This document shows positions 25,121-36,949 of a DNA stretch of 64,000 nucleotides, one piece after another. Numbering within the stretch: the stretch's first letter is position 1; each line of letters starts with the position of its first letter. Source of the stretch: Terebella lapidaria (taxonomy: Eukaryota; Annelida; Polychaeta; Terebellida; Terebellidae). Both the position numbers and the translations under genes were made by a program. The notes under the pieces are model-generated. The model ran no database searches. It was not told where the DNA came from and saw only the letters and a program-made list of their open reading frames with translations. The stretch covers positions 5,865,667 through 5,929,666 of the forward strand of contig OX424568.1 in the NCBI GenBank assembly GCA_949152475.1, in the 5' to 3' direction.

Positions 25121-28064
25121 TTACCACCACCAGTAAGGCATTAACATAGCCCCGGCCATCACTCCCAGAGCCACATCACTCCCGTCATAGCGATAACGCC
25201 GACGGTAGTAAGGGTCGTCTGTGTAGATAACGGTCGTCTGGCCTGGAGGAACCACCACTGTAACAGCAAAAATTAGCCCAAGGGCTAAGAAAGGTTACCG
25301 GACAATGTATATTTTAGATATTAGCCTTTTGTCCCATGACCTTGAAATTAAGGTAGTTGGTCAATTCTAGGTCACGAGAATATTCTGCCCATATCATTTC
25401 TAGCATGTCCACAATTGATTCCTAAGCTGTAAAGTCGATATTAAGTGAGATATTATCCATTTTGTGATCTGACCTTGAAAATGAGGTCAAAGGTCAAATT
25501 CAAGGTCATGACAATAATCTGCATATATCATTTCCTATAAGTTCATAATTGACTCCTACACTGTAAAGTCAATAATAAGCGAGATATTACCCATTTTGTG
25601 CTCTGACCTTGAAACTGAGGTCAGAAGTCAAATTCAAGGTCACGAGAATATTCAGCATACCAGGTATATCATTTCCTATATGTCCACAATTGATCCCTAA
25701 GCTGTAAAATCGATAATAAGTGAGATATTAACCATTTTGTGGTGTGACCTTGAAAATGAGGTCAAAGGTCAAATTCAAGGTCATCAGAATATTCGGCATA
25801 TATCATTTCCTATATGTCCACAATTGATTCCTAAGCTGTAAAGTCGATAATAAGCAAAATATTAGACATTTTATGCTCTGACCTTGAAACCGAGGTCAGA
25901 GGTCAAATTCAAGACCCTGAGAATATTCAGCATATATCATATCCTATATGTCCACAATTGATTCCTAGTCTCTAATCTCAAGATTAAGTGAGATATTAGG
26001 CTTAATGTGCCCCATTATAAACCATAGGAGAATTTAACATGGGAAAGTCCCATTTGGGCCGAGTTTGGGCCCAAAATGGCCCACTTCGAGCGATTCAAGG
26101 GCAACGAAATTTATACGTGTCACAGGGGTACATATCAGGAGTGTTATGCATTGATAAGAAAAAAAGTTACTGAACAGATTCTGAGAAATCGACCGTCAAA
26201 GTCCAAAATTGGCCATTTTTCGACGAAAATGGCCCTCTGACCTTGAAACCGAGGTCAGAGGTCAAATTCAAGGTCACCAGAATATTCAGGATATATCATT
26301 TCCTATATCTCCACAATTGATCCCTAGTCTCTAATCTCAATATTAAGTGAGATATTAGGCTTAATGTGTCCCATTATAAAGCATAGGAGAATTTAACATG
26401 GGAAAGTCCCATCTGGGCCGAGTTTGGGCCCAAAATGGCCCACTTCGAGCGATTCAGGGGCAACGAAATTTATACGTGTCACAGGGGTACCTATGAGGAG
26501 TGTTATGCATCGATAAGAAAAAAAGTTACTGAACAGATTTTGAGAAAACGACCGTCAAAGTCCAAAATTGGCCATTTTTTGACGAAAGCGGCCGCCATTT
26601 TGAAAAAAATTCGAAAATCAGAAAACTAAAAAAAACTTTCCTGGAAATATTTTTAGGTATTTTTGTGCAAAATTTCAGAAATATTCCATCATAAACTTTA
26701 AAGATAAAAATGTGAACGGACGGACGGACGGACGGACGACGGACGCCGGACGCAACGCCATGGCAATAGGCTATCGGACCAAAGGTCCGGTAACCTAAAA
26801 ATGCATGGTTATCGTCATGGTCACAGAGGTCCGAGAGGTTCAATATAGTGACAAACAAGCAATACACCAATATTGAAAATTAATTCCCATGGTTGTACAT
26901 GTAGATATAACTGTATACCTTGAGGTGGCGGCTGTGACCCATACACGACCTGGCCCGGGTATGCGTAGGCCACCTGTTGCTGTGGATAGACGGTCGTGCT
27001 GTATCCAGGGGGTGGGGCGGAACGACTGCGGGGCCCGGGGGGTGGCGGGTGTCCTGCAGGGATCACTCTGGAGTCTTCTAGGGACATCTGCCACGCACTG
27101 ACAAACAGATGTCATCAAAATTTATTATAAACTCAGATCAGTCTGTATATTAAAATCATGTATATTTTTATGTCCAATATTCAATATATCCTGTTCATAA
27201 TACTTGCATGTTTGCTTGAAGTATATGTGAGCTGTGTTTTAATGTTTTTTGAAACACGAATGAAACAATTCTTTGTGACAAAAGTCATCACCTCAAGTCG
27301 TCGGCTGATTCGGCACAAAGTGTCCAAGTTTTATCGCGTAGCTTGATTTCTAAGAGACAGTCCCGTCCATAGCCAGGTGGGGGTGTTGTGTTTGTAACCT
27401 GAATGCAAAAACACAACATCAATATACGTCACAGTTTTGAGCACTACTTTCATAAAAATGCTTCATTCTAATATGTAGCTTCACATGCATGGGCATCTTA
27501 AATAGTTTCACAAAACACTTCTATATTTGATTATGATGTAAAAAAAACTTTCATCTCCTTTAGCTTAGTTCACTCCCTACGAACATCTGCCGTTATCTAA
27601 CAAGCTACCCTATCCCAGTCTCCCTGACCTGATGTCCCACTCTGACTTGGACACAGTCCGTCTGTATCCTGACCGCCTCCTCCGCCTCGTGGCTCTCTGG
27701 ACTTTCAAAGTACCGCAGAATCCCGTCCTGATACAGAACAAACCAGTTACGTTTCCAGCGCCGCAGCACGCTACCTGTCGTCAAGGGCAAAACAGTGCCA
27801 CAGTTACCATGGTCATATGATGGCACATTGTATCCATGATAATATAACCATGATTACATGCAGTATACATGGTATAGGAATCATTAATAAACACTACTGT
27901 AAATGCATGGTAAGGAAACATTTCAAATTTTGGGTTCCAAATCCAAGAGGATCTATTGGCCGAATGGTAATATTAAATTATATCCACATGATTAATATGA
28001 TTATTGCTCAATCATACTTACTTTCTCGGTGTAACCATCCTGCTTTTATGATATCAAATGACAT
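25121..28064 (-). CDS. PLEKHB2: Pleckstrin homology domain family B (evectin), PLEKHB2-like
   Basis: Evectins are small PH proteins of recycling endosomes and the late secretory route; the PH domain of human evectin-2 binds phosphatidylserine. Coding exons in order: 28064-28022, 27774-27629, 27398-27292, 27097-26919 and 25257-25121. They total 612 nt (203 residues plus stop) with consistent phases; human PLEKHB2 is about 222. The start is MSFDIIKAGWLHRE, which splices to SSVLRRWKRNWFVLY and matches the human KSGWLLRQSTILKRWKKNWF. The PH domain covers about residues 6-108 (DGILRYFE, DCVQVRVGHQ, LCAESADDLSAWQMSLEDSR). A proline-rich tail (HPPPPGPRSRSAPPPGYS) and YPGQVVYGSQPPP follow. The C-terminus, RYDGSDVALGVMAGAMLMP, keeps the SDLALGMLAGAA-like signature of PLEKHB2. 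PLEKHB1 and PLEKHB2 are not resolved here. The last intron (25258-26918) contains a hairpin-ended repeat. About 1 kb of 3' UTR runs down to the poly(A) signal at 24121. Confidence 0.92.
25273..26796 (-). mobile_element. Hairpin-ended element (GGTTACCGG family) with ~135-bp tandem core, in the last PLEKHB intron
   Basis: The left end is TTAGCCCAAGGGCTAA and GGTTACCGGAC. The right end is CGGACGCAACGCCATGGCAA, then GGACCAAAGGTCC and GGTAACCTAAAA. The core from about 25320 to 26000 holds about five units of ~135 bp, each with AGGTCAAAGGTCAAATTCA or a variant and CTATATGTCCACAATTGAT. A ~350-bp block with TTGGGCCCAAAATGGCCCAC occurs twice (about 25975-26230 and 26325-26600). It is an inverse copy of the element at 52343-55003. 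No open frame is credible. The architecture resembles Helentron-associated pearl/DINE-1 elements; that class call is inference. Confidence 0.7.
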
Positions 28065-28522
28065 TTCTCTCTTGATGGACAATCTGGAAAGAGAATGCTG
28101 ACACCATAAAATTCTGAATGATGTGGTATATGCGTATTGATTGGATCATAGAACTGTATAGGAGTGGAGGACTGAGTTCAGTGTTTGAGGCCCTCACAAA
28201 ACACGTTCGCCCGAGACACCAAACTCGTACGTCCGCAGCCGGCCACATTTGCGGTACAGACACCAGACAGTCACACCAGGGCCACCTTAGTTTCATCAGT
28301 CGTGGTCACAGTAGTCACCGTGGTCGCGATAAAACGCGAGTTGGTTTGACCTAGTTTGGTCGAAATGATGTCAGTTTCACTCAACCACAGTGCTGGCTGG
28401 TCGGGGATATGGTCACTGTGGTTCCAAGATGGCGGATACATATAAGGGAAACAGTGTAGTGGGGGCTATCAAATGGCATTTCTCTGCACAAAGTCGACCA
28501 CGATGACAATTTAAAAGGGGCA

Positions 28523-28746
28523 ATATATCATGGGATTCGGTTTTCCAAGATTTTCCGCCTGACGCATCTATTTATGGAACAAAACGTCAGATTACGTTTT
28601 TGACCCAGGATCTCTGCCGAGCCAACCTGGCTGATCCGACCATTGGCTCGGTTGAGAGCCTGGGTCAAAAACGTAACCTAGTGTTTTAAGTTCTATAAAT
28701 AGAAGCGTCAGAATACAAATCTTGGAAAACCAAATTCCATATATAG
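28523..28746. repeat. Foldback hairpin ~224 bp upstream of PLEKHB
   Basis: GGTTTTCCAAGATTT on the left is mirrored by AAATCTTGGAAAACC on the right. Inside are ACGTTTTTGACCCAGG and CCTGGGTCAAAAACGT, and GAGCC against GGCTC near the centre. The region 28065-28522 is the upstream flank of PLEKHB (5' UTR or promoter); I see no clear TATA box there. Confidence 0.75.
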
Positions 28747-28937
28747 GCATAGTGCCCTGTTAACATTCGTTTAACAACTTCGCGCCGACACGATACGCAT
28801 GCTCAGTCGAATATTTGCTCAGTCGAAGTCAACGAACCACGGTGACCAAAACATCACGTGTCCCCTAAAACATTTTCCCAGACACTGAAAACATTTCTCC
28901 CATACACTAAAAACATTTTGTGGTATATGTAAAATAC

Positions 28938-28995
28938 TAGTTGTGATGCGCCCAACTTGACAATACGTATTGTCAAGTTGGGCGCATCACAACTA
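28938..28995. mobile_element. 58-bp perfect palindrome flanked by 9-bp direct repeats
   Basis: The 29-nt left arm starts TAGTTGTGATGCGCCCAACT and ends GACAATAC; the right arm is its exact reverse complement with no spacer. GTAAAATAC stands directly on both sides (28929-28937 and 28996-29004). A perfect 9-bp duplication is what a transposase leaves, so the palindrome looks like a tiny mobile element made of two inverted ends fused head to head. A related copy lies at 18266-18325. The region 28996-29640 holds nothing else recognisable. Confidence 0.85.
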
Positions 28996-30479
28996 GTAAA
29001 ATACCCGAACCCCAAAAACATTCAGTGTCCTTGAAAACATTTTCTATTCGTGGTATATATGTGAAATATACCAAGACAACTGTCAGATTTCAATTTTGTT
29101 GTTTCTGGCAAATTTTAATTTTTATTGTGTTTGTTCCGTGGGGCAGCCCGAATCCCGTGCCCCATTATCAGATTATGCAGGCAGGTCATGGACTCTCCTC
29201 ACCTAATACTGTCTGCTTATTCAATAGATCTAATATCGTACTGTATATGCTCTGTGTGCACTTGGTGTGTACCCCGGTAGACCTTACGTATAATTCGATA
29301 TCGATAATGCTCAATAACTGCGTTTTCCTCAATTTCCAATGGCTACAGTATCAGATGATTTTTAATCATCGAAGTAAACAAATTAATCACGTGACTAGGA
29401 GAAGAGCACTGTGTTGTAGGGCACAATGTACCAAATGATAATCGGGCTTACAACACGCTGGGCAAGCGGGTCATAACGTTCGGGCATATTTTAGTTGATA
29501 AATGGTAGAATATGCTGATTTATTGATTGGGATCATGAGTGTGTTTATAGCCTTGTCATTTTTCCATGCCTTTACAGGATTCTTTCATTGTTGTCCAAAT
29601 AAAGAAGTTGAGCACAATCGAGAAGTTTTCCTCATGAAAGAGTCATAATGGTTGTCATCCAGTGCTCCGTACCACAGTGTGAGTTCAAGACTGATGACGT
29701 ATCAGAGGCCCTGGAGAATGTTCTGCTAACAAACCATGACTTAGCACAAACAACCACAGCGCCCACGCCAGCTGCACCTGCTCCAACACTCCCAGCACCT
29801 CGAGGCCCGAAACTTGAGTTTCCCAGGGTCGACGATGGAGTTATCATTGAAGAATGGAACATCTTCAAACGACGCTGGGATGCCTTTCGGACTGGGTCAG
29901 GAATCGACGATGCATCTGCACCCCGATCTGCACCTTCTCACATGTTCCAGTGAACAGGGACCGACCTCGGGGACAGTCTGCTCAAAGTCAACCCCAATGC
30001 TGCCGCTGAACCTTTGCCCCAGTTGCTTGCTGCCATGTGGTCACTGGCAGTGATCCCAGTTGCCATTTCTGTGCTATGCACATAACTTCTCCAGCTACGT
30101 CAAAATCGTGATTAGCAATTTCGAGCCTTTATCTGTTTATAGCTATAATTATGTGGCGATTTCGCCTTGAGATCATGATAGGAGTTTCGTTGTCAATACT
30201 ATTCTTGTTTTGGTTGCTTCGTGATCGAAGCATGTGCGCTGCCTAGCAACGCCCTCTAATTCTCTCAATCCACTATACTGAAACAATAGTTTTCTGTCAT
30301 CCCTTGCTCTCGCGCACTGGTAGTACTGGTAGTATGCCAAACCCGCCTTGTCTACTTGGAGTTGTCTCAGAGCTGGCAAGAGATTTCCAATCGGGGGACC
30401 AGGAGGGGTACTGTTGCTGACTCGGGGGCTTGCCCCTGGATCACCAGTCCTTCACCCTGGGATGTTGCGACACAGGCTT

Positions 30480-31118
30480 GATATTGTCAAATTAAAAACA
30501 CTTGTCATTGTATACAAAGCCGAACATGAAAATTTACCTCAGAATATCCAAGACATGTTCAAAAAATCCATCGATGTACATAGTCACAACACTAGGTCAA
30601 GTTCTAAAGGTAATTTCAATGTTAAATTTGGCAAAACTAGGCTAAGATCAATGTCCATTAGTATAGTTGGTGTTAAGTTATGGAATCAGTTAAATGTGGA
30701 TTTGCGTAAAGTTTCTACTGTCTCATCATTTCGTACAAAGTTAAAAAAATATCTTTTCAGCAGCTATTGAATTGTTTTATTGCAGAATATCCAGAATTTG
30801 TTGTTGTTGTTTTTTCATAACTGGTAATACCTTAATCCAGTAAACAGTATATTGTTCAAAGATAATTAGTATTATATTTACAGTAAAAGGTGCTATCATA
30901 GCTTTTTTGTTATTGTTGTTTATTTTTTTGCTATCATTATCAAGTATATTGTGTTATCAGTTTTGTTGTTGTTTTCTTTTTGTTGGGGAGATACATTTAT
31001 AAGCTACAGCTTCTAGTATTCTCCCCTTCAACATTCTTTTTATTGTCAATGTGTATATCTGTATATGTACATGAATTTGAATGTTGAATAAATATTTTTG
31101 AAATTGAAATTGAAATTG
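30480..31118 (+). mobile_element. LINE 3' fragment inserted in the gypsy-like fossil
   Basis: The frame ending at 30770 holds the C-terminal LINE tail: KTLVIVYKAEHENLPQNI, HSHNTRSSSKGNF, then VGVKLWNQLNVDLRKV and FRTKLKKYLFSSY. A T-rich 3' UTR of about 340 bp follows and ends in GAAATT tandem repeats at about 31098-31117, the short terminal repeats usual for CR1/L2/Rex1-type LINEs. Only the extreme 3' part is present (5' truncation). Confidence 0.75.
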
Positions 31119-31439
31119 AGGCTCTGGCAGACCGTCGGGCTATCCGGGGTTCTTTCCCTGCGGCAGTGCCATCGGCGAGGCTGGCCAGCAACACGCCCAC
31201 GTGCACGGATTCTGGGGTGCTGCTCCCATGGCGTCCCAGGCTCCATACAACGGGCTACATTACCATAACTGATGTATAATGTATATTTTGTATGTCTATG
31301 ATGTGTTATGATATGATGTATGACGGACGGATTCGTCCGAACGGACTGTTACCTGGTTGTAGTTTCAATAATCAAGACGCCTGCCGTGACTGTGCCACCG
31401 CGCGAGGTGCTTGTGCCCCAGGTAGCGGGCATCAAACGT

Positions 31440-32445
31440 TACAATAATAATAATATATTTAATAAAATTATTTATTCAGGTTATCTATTTAGCCATTGGC
31501 TACTTCACAAAAGAGCCCTCACATACATACATATATACCTACATAACACAAATGATACACACATGATAAAAAGATGATAACAATTGAGTAAGTTCATCGA
31601 TTACTGAGCAATACTGTTGTACTGAGCCCAGTACTTTGACTTGAAGCACGAGACACTGGTACTGCTTTCAACTTTGTTAGGTAACTTGTTCCACAACGCG
31701 GTTCCAACATAGGAGAATTTACGTTTGGCTGTTACACTACCGGTGCTTTTGATGAATAAATTGGAAGACCTACTTTGCCTAGTGTTATGATTATGTATAT
31801 CACTTAGAGATTCGAACGTGCTATCAAGATAACTAGGAACAATGTTATTGAGACATTTGTACAACATAATATTTAGTCGAACCTATCGGTATATTTTTTT
31901 CCAGTTTAGTTGTGACATGTCAGCAACATGAGTTCTTGGGTGACACCTTATTATAGTGCGTGCTGCACAATTTTGTAATCGTTGAACTCTAGTAAGCAGT
32001 GTACTTGAACAGCTAGACCACACGACAGAATTGACTGAGAGAACCATATCATTGTACAACAATTCACATGTGTCGACTATTATGTAAGGTCGTATTCTTT
32101 TCAGGATACCAATTTGTTGGGATATTTTAGAGCATACTTTATCGACATGGGTGTCCAAATTAAGATAAGGGTCAAACCATAAGCCTAGATATTTAAATGA
32201 TTTGACACAACTAATGTTGCTGCCAGCAAGTGACAAGTTCATGGTCAATATGCCTCAGCTTTTGTGCAGTACCTAATACTATTACCATACATTTGGTTTT
32301 GGAAACATTTAGAGTTATGTAAATGATTAATATCTAACCATTCTTGAGTACAGTGTAGGTTCTGTTGGAGATTGCATTGGACAGTTGAAATATCTTTAGC
32401 AGCGAAAAATAATGCAGTGTCATCTGCATCTAGGATTCCTTGCAA
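31440..32445 (-). mobile_element. Second LINE fragment, inverse, inserted in the gypsy-like fossil
   Basis: Read on the minus strand, three frames follow in order: DADDTALFFAAKDISTV (catalytic motif region, 32445-32245), VKSFKYLGLWFDPYLNLDTH (32248-31883), and NHNTRQSRSSNLF with VGTALWNKLPNKV (31867-31601). The frame is broken at least twice: one frameshift between the first and second parts and a stop near 31883. The 3' end, at the left, finishes in AATAAAT and ATT/TTA repeats. It belongs to the same broad LINE type as the other two copies but is a different, older copy. Confidence 0.75.
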
Positions 32446-35400
32446 TTTGAGGGACCGGTAGTCCGGTAGGTTAACCAGATAAAGTCGTAGGGGAGGCAGA
32501 AACGTGTGCTTCCTCCACCAAGTGCATTTGTGGCCTCTCAGTTGACTACACCAATCATATCATCAGGGACGTGATCATCATTCGCAGGGATGTACTTGGC
32601 ATCACAAACATCCTGGAGAAGCATACGAATGAGATGCCAACCAATCCCCAGTGGACTGAGCCAAAAAAGCAAAATACCGTGAATGTCATGCTATCTTCAA
32701 GGTCTTCATTGAGGGGGCCAGGGGCTGGAATGAAAAGCCCCACCAGATGTGCATCGACTGCTACCACGCCAATCGTCTTAAAAAGCACCAACAATGCCAA
32801 GCCCAGCAGCAACCACACCAGGTGTCCAAGCCAAACGTGCAGTCTATATAGTCGTATCCGATATCACAGGTAGCAGCAGTCCAAACTGACATGGCTCAAG
32901 CTTCGAGCAAATCTCGCAAACGCCATCTAAAGCGAGTCAATGTCAATAAACCATTGACATTGGGTTAGACCATCACATCTTCACCATCTTAGAACACCTA
33001 TCACAATGTCACTCACCACACCAATCTAAAGCACCACAACAACCACAAGGGACACCCATACAGAGATCACAGCACTCGCAGGCACTGGTGCACAGGCTGG
33101 CTTGTGGTCCCTAAACAAGTTCTTGGCCCGCGGGTCCCCACATGATGTCCTACACCCCATATATGCCTCAGTCTATCAACTGCCAACCGCTCCCCCATCG
33201 CCATAGAGAGGGCATTCTTTGCCAAGCTTGATACAAAATCTCGTGCCTGTGAAGTAGGCATCATGTCAATCTATGGTCTATGTGAGCAGCTCCGTCCATG
33301 CCATGTACCGGTCCTATGATTCATTACCCAACCTCGAACTCCTGCCTCGCGCCTTCCGTCCCTTGGTGATGTCTCACCAATAAGTCAGCTCAATGGTGAC
33401 CAGTCACATGCCTCTGATGTATCGCCAGCAATCAATGACACATGAGCCGTAAACGATGGGTGCCTGGACTCTAGTGATGCACATAAGGATACATGCTCAT
33501 GTCCCCAGCGTGAGGTGGCACCACTGGTCATATATGTCGTATCCCCAAGAATACTTGGGAGCCTGACTGTCACAAATGCCTGGAATGGCTATCAAAGTGT
33601 CCCTCTGCGAGGATTTTACCACCACCTCACAACGTTCATCACGCCATTCGGTCGCTGGTGCTATACACAGGCACCTCAGGGCTTCCTGTCATCAGGGGAT
33701 AGCTACAATCGCAAATTTGATGCTGTCTTACCTGAGTTTAAGCGCAAAGAATGCTGCGTCGATGACACCATTCACTATGACAGCGATCTTGAGAAGTACT
33801 GGGGGAGAACCATCAACTTTCTCACCTGCGTTGGCCAAGCTGGCATTGTCCTCAATCCTGACAAGTTTCAGAGACAACACAATTGAACCACTGTCGAAAT
33901 ACTAGTACCAGAATGTAATCATGGACTTTCCCTCTCGAATGCCACCTTTCAAGCCCTTCCTGAGTCCACGCTGTTAATTCTCGTGGTCACTTGAGTTGGA
34001 AGGGGTGGAGACCTTCGACATACAGAAACGTACATGTCTATGTCCTGACTGGTCTAAACTTGGCACTAGTTACTTTCTCCTCCAACAACAATCCAGTTGC
34101 ACACCAGGAATTCCAGACTGCTGTCCCAGAGGTTGGAGGATCACTCTGGCTGGCTCACGGTTCCTGTCACCAGCAGAGTAGTGATACAATGTTATCGATG
34201 GATAAGCCTTTGCTGTTGCCTGGGGCTTAGAACAAAGAAAATACTTCACACAAGCCTGTGATAACATAGTCGACATCACTGATAACAATCCACTTGTGAC
34301 AGTTTTCGATGATCGCACCTTGGACGAGATCACCAACTCATGGTTATTTCTCCTCAAACAGTTCACCTTTCCATGGCGATTGAGGTTAAATCGTCTGCAC
34401 GGAAAGAGTGACCCTGCAGCCGTTGCTGCCTCTCGATATCCCTTCCCATCATATTCAGAGAGTGATGTCCCGCCTGGATTGCCAAGTATCTCTGATATTG
34501 CAGAATCGGCACTGATAGCTGCAGTCTGTAACGACACCAAAGAACCAGGATTAATCTCCTGGTTCCTCCTCGCACGAAAAACAGCTGCTGATGCATCCAT
34601 GGGCCACTTGCTAAAGCTACTTGAGGAGGGTACCGAGTCCGTCGATGGTAGAGAACCTGCACTTGCAAACCTCTGGCCCACTTGCCGGGCAATATATGCT
34701 GAAGATGGTGTTCCCTGGTATCAGGATCTTGTTGTGGTCCCCAAGCATGCAGCTCATCAAGGAACCTCCACAATGGAGCAGCACGCCCATGCCACTGTCT
34801 ATTGTCCCACACCTTCGATCCAACTGCAGCTACGAGATGCTCTGCTACACTCCCAAAGTTGTGGTGACCACCCCTGTTCCACATTGCCCCCTTCAGGAAG
34901 ACGTCACCTCACCGAGGACGCCCAGGTGTTGGTTTGAATGCAGCAACATTATTCAGTATTACAACCCAAGTAAAGTCCAGACATGTTCAAATTTTATATA
35001 TTTTTATTCTTACTCAAAATACACACACAAAAGTGCAAATAACATGAAAACACACAATACAAAACACAAGATCACTGAGTGTATAACCCATGTAATAAAA
35101 ATTGTAGGTCATGAGACAGGAGAAATCTGGAGTGACAATTGGTGATATCTCTTATCATGCTAGCTCGTACATGTACCTCAAGCTCAGAATCCATGACTTG
35201 GTTCGGTGGATATTTTTGTTCACCCCAAAACAGCGGCGGTATGAAAATTTGTTACTAAATGCTTTATACATGTACTGTTAAAAACATTGATATCAACATT
35301 TATTTTATAACTTATATTGAATAACACATTGAAACAAAACACATTGGTTCTTACAAAATTGAATCATCTTGATTAGATCTTGATTACTTTGATTGGCTGC

Positions 35401-35497
35401 TTCACCTTTAAGGGCTTTAGGCCCTTATGTGTTTTTCCCAGCATGAGAAACAAGTATCAATAGCAATACTTCCTATAATTTATAAAATTGATCTCGG

Positions 35498-35880
35498 AAG
35501 TTCGGCGACCACAAGATGAAGAGGTACATGTATATCCCATTACTGGAGTGCCATTAAATGTCTTATTAACCTGCCCGCACTGCAGTACCATAACCGTGGT
35601 GACATATCCCACTGCCCAGTCACGTCACAGCACTGAAGTTCTAGGGCCGCTGCAACGTACCCGATATGTACGCATACTTGGCTGCGATGTGATTGTGAAT
35701 CACAGTGAGGGGCCGACTCGGGAGCGACGCCGAGAAACCCACAATGGTCGGAAAGGTCAGGCCCCAATGTAAAGTTCGTCGACCCCATGATAAAGAGGTA
35801 TACCCCAATACTGGAGTGTCACTGAATGTCTTATTAACCTGCCCGCACTGCAGCACCATAACCGTGGTGTCACTACTCGC
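35498..35880. repeat. Direct duplication of a ~110-bp block, 274 bp apart
   Basis: The block starting AAGTTCGGCGACC at 35498 recurs at 35772. Both contain TGTCTTATTAACCTGCCCGC followed by ACTGCAG and CCATAACCGTGGTG. The two copies are about 85% alike. The intervening sequence is unique. The purpose is unknown. The region 34940-35497 between the fossil and this block is AT-rich and holds nothing I recognise. Confidence 0.65.
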
Positions 35881-35924
35881 ACACACCACGTCATAGTGCT
35901 ACATAGTGTGATTCATGGGGTATT

Positions 35925-36180
35925 CTATTCTCCCTGCAAGTTTTCCTCCTACATTGATCTCGTGGGAATAACGTTTTCTCTCGCATTGGAAACGTTTGGC
36001 TGGCGGGGAAATCATCTTTAGGGGAAAGATGATTTCCCCGCCAGGGGAAACGTTTTTCACGTGGGGGGAATAGTTTTCCACACGGGGAGAAAAGTTCCGC
36101 TCATGAGGAGACGTTTTCTTCATGGAAGAAATACTAGTAGTTTTCCTCGCAGGGGAAATATTTTCCACCCGTCGATTACA
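35925..36180. repeat. GGGGAAA-rich stretch with an internal hairpin
   Basis: GGGGAAATCATCTTT at 36004-36018 pairs with AAAGATGATTTCCCC at 36025-36039, and the pairing extends outwards through AACGTTT on the left and AAACGTT on the right. Around it GGGGAAA-type motifs recur about ten times. The region 36181-36949 holds nothing I recognise. Confidence 0.6.
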
Positions 36181-36949
36181 TTACTGTATTTAATATATTC
36201 TTCTGGGGACCACAAAGATTTTTTTAATATCCTAAATAAATAAAAAATTAGGTCATATATATGGCCACTGTGTGAGACCATACTTAGACTTTAACTCTGG
36301 AAACATAGACGATTTTTTTTTCTCCCACAAGGATGAATCGGTATGGTGTCATGGTAATACACTCAATTCATAGCCTCGGAACAGTGTTAACTCTACGGTA
36401 ACCATGTATCCCTGGGTGAAAATAGACAGTAGCCTAGTTGATTTCATATTTTGGCTCCACGCTGGGTAACTAAAATTGTTTCTAGCTACTTCCACGAGTC
36501 CACGGGATTAGTGTTATATTCAAAATGTATCTTGAAATTATAAGTTTGATTACAGTTTGATTATAAGTATCGAGCATATGGTACAACCATAAATCTAGAC
36601 CAGTTGCTTCATGTCTATATGGTTCGACAGCAGTTGCTTGGTGTTTGTAATCCAAGCAAAATATAATTTGTTTATCTAGTCAGTTAGAATATCTTGTATT
36701 GGAAGTCAGTGTAGCATAATGCAAATATTTTAGCCAACTCATCGAGTCATATGATTCAATCATATTTGGTATGCTCTATGCACACAACTTTTCGATCTGA
36801 TTGCATTACATTATGCTTGAATGCAGATTAGATATACTCAGCGCATTTATTTCCAGCAAGCAAACTCTTTACTATCTCAACACTGTGTTGATATTTGATG
36901 AAAGCGATTTTTTAAATTATATAATATAATTCAAATTGTGTGAATATAT

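Larger units (their letters stand above)
29640..34940 (+). mobile_element. Fossil Ty3/gypsy-like LTR-retrotransposon, broken and interrupted
   Basis: Recognisable parts, all on the plus strand and in family order: a gag-like region from about 29640 to 30060, further scattered gag-like pieces on both sides of the inserted LINEs, a reverse transcriptase region at about 33510-33890, an RNase H region at about 33990-34430, and an integrase N-terminal region at about 34680-34930. The gag and polymerase types resemble gypsy-like elements common in marine invertebrates. I see no long terminal repeats and no rest of the integrase. The copy is broken many times (more than ten interruptions by eye) and carries two LINE fragments, so it is old and cannot be active. 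Confidence 0.75.

Noticed and set aside
34296-34937. 213-codon plus-strand frame as a host gene
   Set aside because: It falls in the RNase H and integrase part of the gypsy-like fossil and is not a host gene.
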